Under the pieces are notes generated by a model. That model was not told the origin of the DNA, ran no database searches, and was given only the letters and a program-made list of their open reading frames with translations. Of a stretch of 7,355 bases of DNA, positions 1 through 6,048 are shown piece by piece; position 1 is the first letter of the stretch; the number at the start of each line of letters is the position of its first letter. The stretch lies in assembly GCF_018260405.1 (NCBI RefSeq), contig NZ_JAGLBG010000103.1, forward strand, positions 1 to 7,355, in the 5' to 3' direction. This DNA is from Deinococcus sp. (lineage in GTDB: Bacteria > Deinococcota > Deinococci > Deinococcales > Deinococcaceae). The translations under genes were made by a program, and so were the position numbers.

Positions 1-155
1 TGCTCCAGCGATTGTGCGCCTGATGAAGAGGGCAGCATGGATACTCCGACGATATGGGCCTCAGACAGCCTCTCAGGTTATCTGGGACCTTTGCACGGAT
101 GACCGCCACGGCAGCCACGCCAGTCACTTAAGGTTTCCGTTCTATCAGCGGGTTT
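1..155. other. Upstream flank, no gene recognised
   Basis: This stretch before the rpoD promoter shows no convincing gene. The + frame beginning at base 2 stays open from the window edge to a TGA at 164-166 (about 54 codons). It has no obvious start, mixed third-position bases and a product I do not recognise, so it could be the tail of a gene cut by the window edge or chance. The other frames close quickly or look random. Confidence 0.4.
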
Positions 156-164
156 TGCTAGACT
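156..164 (+). promoter_or_regulatory. Candidate extended -10 promoter of rpoD
   Basis: TGC followed by TAGACT (159-164) matches an extended -10 element (TGn-TANNNT). No good -35 hexamer is visible at the expected distance. Transcription would begin near 171, leaving a leader of about 84 bases before the ATG at 255. A start there would exclude the in-frame GTG at 168 from the mRNA, which supports the downstream ATG as the true start. The call is by motif only. Confidence 0.4.
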
Positions 165-254
165 GACGTGTTCAGGCGCTCTGTCGCTGGCCCCCCCCTC
201 AGACTTCACCTCATTTCGCATCACCCGCTCGACCGCAAATTCGCAGGAGGCTGC

Positions 255-2036
255 ATGGCATCAGAAACCAAACCACGTGTGCGCACTAAAGTTCCCGTTC
301 AGGACGAAGCACCGGCTGAAAGCAAGATTAAGACCCCGGACAAGCCCCGTACCCGCGCCAAGGTGGTCAAGCCGGAAAACGGCGCGGTAGCTGCTGCGCC
401 CGCCGACGCGTCCAAGCCCGCCGCTAAAGCCAACACGGCCAAAGACGCCAAAGACGCCAAAGACACTGTCAAAAAAGAGACAGCTGCCAAAGAGACAGTT
501 TCAAAAGATAAAGATGCAGTCAAGAAGGACGCCGTCAAAACGCAAAAGGCGCCCGCAGCCAAGCCCAAGGCTGCTGCGACGGCCAAAGCCCCAGCTCAGA
601 AGCCAGTTGCCGGGGCTGGCGACGCGCAGACAACAGACAAGCCTGCATTAGCCGATACCGTGACTGTCCCGGCGGCCAAAAAGCCAGCGACTTCTAAGAA
701 GGCGGCCAAAGCTACAGACACCGAAGCGGCTCCCAAGGTTGCCAAAGCGCCGAAGGCGGTCAAGGTGCCTGGCAAGGCGGCCACGGCCCCGAGTGCGCCT
801 GTGGCCGACAAGCCTTACTACGCCCACGCCAGCATTCAGGAATTGCTCAAAGGCGGTAAGGCCGCCGGGGTGCTGGCCAGCGAGGACATCGCGGCGGCTC
901 TGGCGACGGCCCTCGAAGCCAGCGGTCTGGATCCCGAGACTCCCGACGCCTTTGAAGACATGCAGCTGTATCTGGCTGCCATAAACATCGAAGTGCAAGA
1001 TGTCGAGGAAGATGATGACGAACTCGACGCCGACGCCGACGAAGCCGAGGAGCGTACCCCCGGCGCACCTGCCAACGACGACGACGAGGAAAAATACTTC
1101 GACGACATGCCCCGCGCCGTGTCCAACGACCCGGTACGGCAGTACCTGCACGAGATTGGCCGCGTTTCGCTGCTGACCCTCGAAGAAGAAATCGCGCTCG
1201 CCCGCCGCATCGAGGAAGGCGAGGAGGCCCGCAAGCTGCTCGAAGAAGACCTTGACCTCGATGACCGGGGCCGCCGCCGCCTGATGCGCCAGATGGAAGA
1301 CGGCGCGGCGGCTCGCCAGGGCCTGATCGAGGCCAACCTGCGCCTGGTCGTGTCTATTGCCAAGAAGTACACGGGCCGTGGTTTGGGGTTCCTGGACCTG
1401 ATTCAAGAAGGCAACCAGGGCCTGATTCGCGCCGTCGAGAAGTTCGAGTACCGCCGCCGCTACAAGTTTTCCACTTACGCGACGTGGTGGATTCGGCAGG
1501 CGATCAACCGTGCCATTGCTGACCAGGCCCGCACCATTCGTATTCCGGTGCACATGGTCGAAACGATCAATAAGCTGACCCGTACCGCCCGCCAGTTGCA
1601 GCAAGAGCTTTCGCGCGAGGCGACCCACGAGGAGATTGCCGAAGCGATGGGGCCGGGCTGGGACGCGGCCAAGGTCGAGGAAGTGCAGAAGGTGTCTCAG
1701 GAACCCGTGTCGCTCGAAACGCCGATTGGCGACGAGAAAGACAGCTTTTACGGCGATTTTATCCCTGACGAGAACCTCGATTCGCCAGTCGAGAACGCCG
1801 CCAAGACGCTGCTGTCCGAGGAACTCGAAAAGGCACTCTCCAAGCTCACCGAGCGCGAGGCGATGGTCTTGAAGTTCCGTAAGGGCCTCGTAGATGGTCG
1901 TGAGCATACCCTCGAAGAAGTGGGGCAGCGCTTCAACGTGACCCGCGAACGTATCCGCCAGATCGAAAACAAGGCGCTGCGTAAGCTGAAGTACCACGAG
2001 AGCCGTACCCGCAAGCTGCGCGACTTTCTGGACTGA
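255..2036 (+). CDS. rpoD: Primary (housekeeping) RNA polymerase sigma factor, sigma-70/sigma A
   Basis: Directs core RNA polymerase to -10/-35 promoters of housekeeping genes. I start it at ATG 255 (593 residues) because AGGAGG lies four bases upstream; the frame extends back to a GTG at 168 but that has no RBS and lies at the putative transcription start. Residues 1-186 are a low-complexity Ala/Lys/Pro tail. Region 1.1 spans about 187-250, then an acidic linker (about 250-288), region 1.2 from about 292, region 2 about 353-434, region 3 about 436-515 and region 4 about 528-590. Region 2.4 has the TWW motif (W411, W412), Q415 and N418; E. coli has Gln437 and Thr440 at the last two, while Asn is, as I recall, usual in Deinococcus-Thermus. 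The region 4.2 helix-turn-helix (551-578) keeps R564, E565 and R568, equivalent to the E. coli -35-contacting Arg584, Glu585 and Arg588. A terminator follows, so it is probably monocistronic. The core identification is very secure; the tail's role is unknown. Confidence 0.97.
   Translation: MASETKPRVRTKVPVQDEAPAESKIKTPDKPRTRAKVVKPENGAVAAAPADASKPAAKANTAKDAKDAKDTVKKETAAKETVSKDKDAVKKDAVKTQKAPAAKPKAAATAKAPAQKPVAGAGDAQTTDKPALADTVTVPAAKKPATSKKAAKATDTEAAPKVAKAPKAVKVPGKAATAPSAPVADKPYYAHASIQELLKGGKAAGVLASEDIAAALATALEASGLDPETPDAFEDMQLYLAAINIEVQDVEEDDDELDADADEAEERTPGAPANDDDEEKYFDDMPRAVSNDPVRQYLHEIGRVSLLTLEEEIALARRIEEGEEARKLLEEDLDLDDRGRRRLMRQMEDGAAARQGLIEANLRLVVSIAKKYTGRGLGFLDLIQEGNQGLIRAVEKFEYRRRYKFSTYATWWIRQAINRAIADQARTIRIPVHMVETINKLTRTARQLQQELSREATHEEIAEAMGPGWDAAKVEEVQKVSQEPVSLETPIGDEKDSFYGDFIPDENLDSPVENAAKTLLSEELEKALSKLTEREAMVLKFRKGLVDGREHTLEEVGQRFNVTRERIRQIENKALRKLKYHESRTRKLRDFLD
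441..467 (+). repeat. 9-bp tandem repeat in the rpoD tail
   Basis: The unit AAAGACGCC occurs at 441-449 and 450-458, with a partial third copy (AAAGACACT) at 459-467. It encodes Lys-Asp-Ala repeats inside the Lys/Ala-rich tail of the sigma factor. The unit is a multiple of three, so slippage would change tail length without breaking the frame. Confidence 0.75.
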
Positions 2037-2054
2037 TCTCTGCTGTTTTCAGAG

Positions 2055-2080
2055 TCCCCTGCCCAGTGCAGGGGATTTTT
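2055..2080 (+). terminator. Rho-independent terminator after rpoD
   Basis: A perfect 8-bp stem (TCCCCTGC at 2055-2062 with GCAGGGGA at 2068-2075), a 5-base loop and a run of five T. It lies 18 bases after the rpoD stop and separates rpoD from the small downstream gene. Confidence 0.9.
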
Positions 2081-2138
2081 GATGTCGCGCTACGCCGAAG
2101 ATAAAGAAACGGCTCAGGCAAAAGCGTGGGCAAATCGC

Positions 2139-2144
2139 TAGCGT
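2139..2144 (+). promoter_or_regulatory. Candidate leaderless -10 box for the small acidic gene
   Basis: TAGCGT fits TANNNT and ends six bases before the ATG at 2151, so transcription would start at or next to the A of the start codon. There is no Shine-Dalgarno in front of this ATG. No good -35 is seen. Leaderless mRNAs with this spacing are established for Deinococcus deserti; applying that here is inference. Confidence 0.45.
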
Positions 2145-2150
2145 AGAAGC

Positions 2151-2402
2151 ATGACTCAGAACGACGACAAGCGCCAGGACGCTCCCAAGACCGAAGACGA
2201 GATCAGCAACGTCGACTTGCAGTTCATGGGGTCTAGCGACGAAAGGGCAGAGCTTCACAAAACCGTTAAAGTAGAAAGTCAGGCCGCCAAGGTCGCCGCC
2301 GACCCCGAAGAAGCAGGACTGGACAAGTACGACGTGGTGAGCGCCCAGACTATGGACGCCAGCGACCCACCCAGCACCAACATGGGCCCAGAAGACGACT
2401 GA
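2151..2402 (+). CDS. Small acidic hypothetical protein (83 aa)
   Basis: I do not recognise a family. The 83-residue product is strongly hydrophilic, rich in Asp, Glu, Lys and Ser, with no signal peptide, no membrane segment and no cysteine, and ends in a Pro/Asp-rich tail (GPEDD). It is probably largely disordered, apart from a possible helical middle (about residues 28-52). The gene stands alone between two strong terminators, downstream of rpoD and upstream of fabI, with its own candidate leaderless promoter. High G/C at third codon positions and the bracketing terminators make it a likely real gene. The opposite-strand frame across this region runs through both terminators and is not credible. 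Function cannot be inferred from sequence or neighbours. Confidence 0.75.
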   Translation: MTQNDDKRQDAPKTEDEISNVDLQFMGSSDERAELHKTVKVESQAAKVAADPEEAGLDKYDVVSAQTMDASDPPSTNMGPEDD

Positions 2403-2433
2403 TCGCGTAAACAACTGAAGTTTAGGCGCTCTG

Positions 2434-2459
2434 GCCTCCCCGTTTGGGGGGGGTTTTTT
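2434..2459 (+). terminator. Rho-independent terminator after the small acidic gene
   Basis: CCTCCCC (2435-2441) pairs with the G run at 2446-2453 through a GTTT loop, with one G-T wobble, followed by six T (2454-2459). It lies about 30 bases after the upstream stop and before the fabI promoter, so fabI is probably transcribed separately. Confidence 0.85.
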
Positions 2460-2516
2460 GAGTGTGGCCTGCCTTATCCGGGTGGGCCGTATCAAGCAAA
2501 AGGAGAGCTTTAACGG

Positions 2517-2522
2517 TACAGT
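2517..2522 (+). promoter_or_regulatory. Candidate leaderless -10 box for fabI
   Basis: TACAGT fits TANNNT and ends seven bases before the ATG at 2530. A purine-rich AGGAG at 2501-2505 is too far upstream (about 24 bases) to serve as RBS for that ATG. The same layout precedes two other genes in the window. No clear -35 hexamer is visible. Confidence 0.5.
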
Positions 2523-2529
2523 GGCCTTT

Positions 2530-3315
<786 letters not shown>

Positions 3316-3378
3316 GCGCGGTAGAGCGCAAATCCGGGGTTAGAAAAGCCTGGTTATTTCCTCAGCGCTGCCGGGATG

Positions 3379-3661
3379 TTCAGTACTGGACAACTTGATT
3401 TTTTCGCTGTACAGATCGGCAAAAAGCTTGATCTGAGCGGCGTTCTCTTAGAGCATTTTGCAAAAAGATGATGCTCTTTTGACCATCTTTTTGCCGAGTG
3501 GAACGAGTGAACAAGAAAGAGCAGGACGTAGAATGAAGGGGGCGGCGGTGTTCTTCCGACGTGCCCATCCTTCGGAGAACTGCTCTAATTGGCTGCCGAG
3601 GGCTGCGCGATAGTTTTTTTGCGTTGCAGACGAAATTAATCCCAAGTTGTCCGGTGCTGAA
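3379..3661. repeat. Inverted-repeat-bounded element interrupted by the 150-bp repeat
   Basis: The left arm (3379-3406, beginning TTCAGTACTGGACAACTT) and right arm (3631-3661, whose reverse complement begins TTCAGCACCGGACAACTT) match at 16 of the first 18 positions and then continue with a small gap through GATT and TTTCG. The arms enclose 283 bp. Removing the inner element plus one TA would leave about 146 bp, typical of a small non-autonomous insertion element. No coding capacity is seen. The arms are visible directly; its nature as a mobile element is inferred. Confidence 0.6.
3447..3598 (+). repeat. Dispersed ~150-bp repeat, copy 1 (MITE-like)
   Basis: Nearly identical to 4693-4841: I count four substitutions and three single-base gaps over 152 positions. 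The core is bounded by TTAGAGCA (3448-3455) and its inverse TGCTCTAA (3581-3588), so a TA flanks GAGCA...TGCTC on both sides, consistent with TA target duplication. Inside are a hairpin with 11-bp arms (3460-3470 with 3484-3494) and a second, bulged hairpin (3550-3559 with 3572-3580). Similarity continues ten bases beyond the right inverted repeat. Small non-coding repeats of this size are known in Deinococcus radiodurans; I cannot assign a named family. Confidence 0.85.
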
Positions 3662-3857
3662 GCCAGGACGATATGGAGTTCTGGCCGCACTGACTGAGTC
3701 GAGACCAGTATCTGCCTGATAATGATGGCATCATCGCCTGGAGTGGCCTTGCAAAGCTACGAAGCACAGCGGATTTGGATGTTCTCCCCGGACTCGTGTA
3801 GCGGGAGCCAGGAACCCCTTTTGCGATCCATCCCTGGCGTAAAAAGTGACGCTACGG

Positions 3858-4028
3858 CAGGACAACCGCAAAGTCCAAAATTGAGGAATGAATAGTAGGA
3901 TTTATGTTATTAGCAGAAAAATGGCTTAGAATTGAAGATGACAGAGCGGCAGAAACGGGCTTTTACGGTGACAGATCAGAAGCAATGTAAGCCGGGTTAA
4001 AAATTGAACCGACTTTGCGGCAGCCCTG
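3858..4028. repeat. 171-bp element with 18-bp imperfect terminal inverted repeats
   Basis: The left end CAGGACAACCGCAAAGTC (3858-3875) and the reverse complement of the right end (4011-4028) agree at 15 of 18 positions. The interior is A/T-richer than the genes and non-coding. The right-hand half, about 3952-4029, recurs inverted at 7188-7265, including a GGTTNAA..TTGAACC near-palindrome at 3995-4010. No clear target duplication is visible. Confidence 0.6.
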
Positions 4029-4035
4029 GCTCAGA

Positions 4036-4052
4036 CCCTCCCCCTCCCCCCC
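4036..4052 (-). other. G-quadruplex-capable tract on the minus strand
   Basis: The + strand reads CCC-T-CCCCC-T-CCCCCCC. The complementary strand therefore has G runs of 7, 5 and 3 separated by single A, enough for four G triplets. It lies about 155 bases before the pilin start. Folding and any regulatory role are not shown. Confidence 0.45.
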
Positions 4053-4172
4053 ATATAGATCAGAGCTTGTCATGCGAATGTGAGAACACGCCGCGTAATC
4101 TGTGGTCAAGCAGGAACGGAAGACATCCGGACACCGCTAAATGCAATAAGTAGGCAACGCGGAACCCATACA

Positions 4173-4181
4173 TAACATTAT
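4173..4181 (+). promoter_or_regulatory. Possible -10 region of the pilin gene
   Basis: TAACAT (4173-4178) and the overlapping CATTAT (4176-4181) lie in an A/T-rich patch about 30 bases before the pilin ATG. Both resemble -10 boxes, but no matching -35 is seen. A start near 4185-4188 would give a short leader containing the RBS. Confidence 0.3.
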
Positions 4182-4208
4182 CCGCCGCGCCGAACCAGGA
4201 GAACCCAC

Positions 4209-4580
4209 ATGACCAACAGCACCCAAGGCTTCACCCTGATCGAACTGCTCATCGTGATCGCCATCATCGGTATTCTGGCCGCTGTCCTGATCCCTAACCT
4301 GCTGAGCGCCCGCGCCAAGGCCAACGACAGCGCCGCGATGGCCTACACCCGCAACTGCTACACCGCCGTGGAACTGAGCCGTAACAGTTCCACTCAGGCC
4401 CTGCCCGCCGACGGCAGCTGTGAAGGCGCTGCCCTGGGCACCAACGCCCTCAAACCCACCGCTTCGGTGCCTACTGCTGGTACCTACGCTGCGACCACCG
4501 GCGGCGGCTTTACGGTCACCGTTACTGGTGTGAGCGGCAAGGTCTTCACCTTCGATGGCGGCACCATGACCCAGAGCTAA
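4209..4580 (+). CDS. Type IV major pilin-like protein (prepilin)
   Basis: A 123-residue prepilin with a very short leader, MTNSTQG, cut after Gly7 by the prepilin peptidase so that Phe8 becomes the methylated N-terminus. Mature residue Glu5 (E12) is present, as required for subunit assembly. Residues 8-34 form the conserved hydrophobic helix (FTLIELLIVIAIIGILAAVL), which anchors the protein in the membrane and packs the pilus core. The globular head is small and Thr/Gly-rich, with two cysteines (C50, C71) that could form a disulfide. AGGAGA lies six bases upstream of ATG. The closest resemblance I recall is to Thermus PilA-type pilins, which serve DNA uptake and twitching. No assembly genes are nearby, so machinery must be encoded elsewhere. 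It could be a minor rather than major pilin. Confidence 0.93.
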   Translation: MTNSTQGFTLIELLIVIAIIGILAAVLIPNLLSARAKANDSAAMAYTRNCYTAVELSRNSSTQALPADGSCEGAALGTNALKPTASVPTAGTYAATTGGGFTVTVTGVSGKVFTFDGGTMTQS

Positions 4581-4611
4581 GCTGAATACCCTCAGCTAAC
4601 GGAAATCCTCA

Positions 4612-4640
4612 CTCCCACCTGGGGTGGGGGTTTTTCTTTT
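4612..4640 (+). terminator. Rho-independent terminator after the pilin gene
   Basis: CTCCCACC (4612-4619) pairs with GGTGGGGG (4623-4630) with one G-T wobble and a 3-base loop, followed by TTTTTCTTTT. A weaker 5-bp hairpin (4581-4585 with 4592-4596) sits just after the stop codon and lacks its own T run. Confidence 0.88.
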
Positions 4641-4692
4641 CTCTTCCCCTGCTACTGTTAAAGAGTTCGCCCTTTTTTCTATTTGGTACAGG

Positions 4693-4841
4693 CTTAGAGC
4701 ATTTTGCAAACAGATGGTGCTCTTTTGACCATCTTTTTGCCGAGTGGAACGAGTGAAAAAAAGAGCAGGACGTAGAATGAAGGGGGGGCGGTGTTTTTCC
4801 GACGTGCCCATCATTCGGAGAACTGCTCTAATTGGCTGCCG
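4693..4841 (+). repeat. Dispersed ~150-bp repeat, copy 2 (MITE-like)
   Basis: Direct repeat of 3447-3598, three bases shorter through single-base gaps. Terminal TTAGAGCA (4694-4701) and TGCTCTAA (4824-4831) are identical to copy 1, again with TA at both edges. The main hairpin (4706-4717 with 4729-4740) has one internal mismatch where copy 1 pairs, and gains a pair at the loop end. Ten bases beyond the right end (TTGGCTGCCG) are also shared with copy 1. It lies between the pilin terminator and the peptidase gene. Confidence 0.85.
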
Positions 4842-4875
4842 GGTACGCTTCCCGCTCAGTTATGATCTTTTGCAT
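4828..4875 (-). CDS. Possible 15-residue peptide or truncated gene start
   Basis: The minus strand has GAGGAG (4884-4889) eight bases before an ATG at 4875, followed by the short frame MQKIITEREAYPAAN and a TAG. The TAG is formed by the terminal inverted repeat of the adjacent element. If the element and one TA are removed in thought, the next bases still give a stop (TAA) at the same codon. The frame may therefore be a genuine tiny ORF or an older 5' remnant of a lost gene. The strong RBS is the main support. I recognise no known peptide. Confidence 0.3.
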   Translation of the reverse strand: MQKIITEREAYPAAN

Positions 4876-5004
4876 GGTCTTAACTCCTCTTTTGCGATTG
4901 AAGCTGCCTCCTGATCTTGCGGCCTTGTCAGGCAGGTGTGCGGATCTGCTGCGGCTAACCAGTAAGGTGGGCCACGCTTCGCTAGAGTCTGAGAGATTCA
5001 GAGC
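4842..5004. other. Spacer between repeat copy 2 and the peptidase gene
   Basis: This spacer carries the RBS and start of the minus-strand mini-ORF and the candidate -10 of the peptidase. No other gene, terminator or repeat was recognised. The minus-strand frame running through it from within the peptidase gene has no independent support beyond the mini-ORF start. Confidence 0.6.
4983..4988 (+). promoter_or_regulatory. Possible -10 box of the M42 peptidase gene
   Basis: TAGAGT fits TANNNT and ends 16 bases before the GTG at 5005, so the mRNA would carry a leader of only about ten bases. GAGAG (4991-4995) is a weak potential RBS. No -35 is apparent, so support is limited. Confidence 0.3.
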
Positions 5005-6048
5005 GTGAGCGCCGCTCTGGTCAATGGGCGCAATGATCTGATGAACGTCCTGCTGCGCCTGCTGGCGACGCCCAGCCCCACGGGGATGACCGAGCAGGCT
5101 GTACGACTGGTCGAGCAAGAATTAAGCGTGCTGCAAGTGCCGTTTGTACGCACCCGAAAGGGAGCACTGACCTGGGAAGTCGCTGGTACGGGGCCGGGCC
5201 ACGTGACCTTCAGCAGCCATATCGATACCCTGGGCGCGATGGTCAAGGCGGTCAAACCGGGTGGGCGTTTGCTTCTGCACATGCTGGGCGGCTATGACTG
5301 GGCCACTATCGAGGGCGAGGACGTGCTGGTGCATACCCAGGAGGGCCGCGCCATTTGTGGCACAGTGGTCAACGTGCGGCAATCGGTGCATGTTCATGGT
5401 GAAGCGCTGCAGCAGTTGCGCCGTGAGCAGGCGGTCATGGAAGTGCGCCTAGACGAGGAAACCAGCTCGACTAGTGAGACGCTGAAGTTGGGTGTTCAGC
5501 CGGGCGACTTCATCAGTTTCGACGCGCGGCCCCGGCTGACTCCGGCGGGTTATCTCAAGTCGCGCCATATCGACAACAAGGCGGCGGTTGCTATTTTTCT
5601 GGCTGTTACGCGGGAGTTGCTTCAGTGTCCGCCGGAGCGTACTGTGGCTTTTCATGTCACGACCTACGAGGAAGTCGGCCACGGCGCGGCCACCGGCATC
5701 CCGCCGCACACCGACGAGCTAATCGCCGTGGACATGGCGGCTGTCGGTGAGGGGCAGACCAGCAGTGAGCATCACGTGACCCTATGTGTGGCCGATTCGA
5801 CCGGCCCCTATGACCACGCCCTGGGCAACCGCCTGCGGGGAGCCGCCCGCCGCGCCGGTCTGGAGCTGAAAATCGATATCTACCCGAACTACGGCAGCGA
5901 CGGCAGTGCGGCCTGGCGGGCTGGGGGAGACTACCCGGTGGCCCTGATCGGCCCGGGCGTGGATTCGAGCCACGCTTATGAGCGTACTCATGTGGACGCC
6001 CTAGCCGCGACCACCGACCTGATGCTGGCCTATGTGCGCCCCGAGTGA
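5005..6048 (+). CDS. M42 family metallopeptidase (aminopeptidase-like)
   Basis: A 347-residue cytoplasmic enzyme of the M42 di-metal aminopeptidase family (glutamyl/deblocking aminopeptidase relatives). All expected ligands are visible: H72 and D74 in SSHIDTLGAMV, bridging D190 in SRHIDNKA, general base E222 and ligand E223 in TYEEVGHGA, D243 in VDMAAVGEG, and H323 in SSHAYERTH. Residues about 80-185 hold the inserted PDZ-like dimerisation domain found in this family. The HIDTLGAMV and SHAYERTH wording recalls the subfamily seen with N-acetylglutaminylglutamine amide osmoprotectant genes, but none of those partners are in this window, so the substrate is open. The GTG start is chosen because the conserved LLRLLATPSPTG begins at residue 17; ATG at 5041 is an alternative. 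Its end overlaps the convergent hydrolase by 19 bp. Confidence 0.9.
   Translation: MSAALVNGRNDLMNVLLRLLATPSPTGMTEQAVRLVEQELSVLQVPFVRTRKGALTWEVAGTGPGHVTFSSHIDTLGAMVKAVKPGGRLLLHMLGGYDWATIEGEDVLVHTQEGRAICGTVVNVRQSVHVHGEALQQLRREQAVMEVRLDEETSSTSETLKLGVQPGDFISFDARPRLTPAGYLKSRHIDNKAAVAIFLAVTRELLQCPPERTVAFHVTTYEEVGHGAATGIPPHTDELIAVDMAAVGEGQTSSEHHVTLCVADSTGPYDHALGNRLRGAARRAGLELKIDIYPNYGSDGSAAWRAGGDYPVALIGPGVDSSHAYERTHVDALAATTDLMLAYVRPE

Larger units (their letters stand above)
3316..4208. other. Long gene-free repeat island upstream of the pilin gene
   Basis: About 890 bases with no credible gene on either strand. It contains an outer inverted repeat (3379-3661), a 152-bp dispersed element inside it, a second terminal-inverted-repeat element (3858-4028), a C-rich tract (4036-4052) and the region just before the pilin gene. 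Bases 3662-3857 are not assigned to any repeat; the only structure noted there is a small palindrome, ATGATG-G-CATCAT (3722-3734). No terminator with a T run is visible immediately after fabI. Confidence 0.75.

Noticed and set aside
648..1997. 449-codon open frame on the minus strand inside rpoD
   Set aside because: It lies entirely opposite the well-conserved sigma factor; such frames arise from G/C-biased codon use. It has no RBS, no domain pattern and no independent support.
3380..3568. Similar minus-strand peptides (MGTSE...TRSTRQKDGQKS...) encoded by both copies of the 150-bp repeat
   Set aside because: The similarity simply reflects DNA identity of the repeats. Single-base gaps between the copies shift the frame, so part of the shared peptide is in different frames in the two copies, which argues against selection on protein.
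3722..3734. ATGATG-G-CATCAT palindrome as an operator
   Set aside because: It is short, isolated, and not placed near any promoter or gene start.
3316..5004. CRISPR array, tRNA or other known structured RNA in the gene-poor island
   Set aside because: Repeats are two-copy and about 150 bp rather than short and regularly spaced, and no tRNA-like cloverleaf or recognised riboswitch core was seen.
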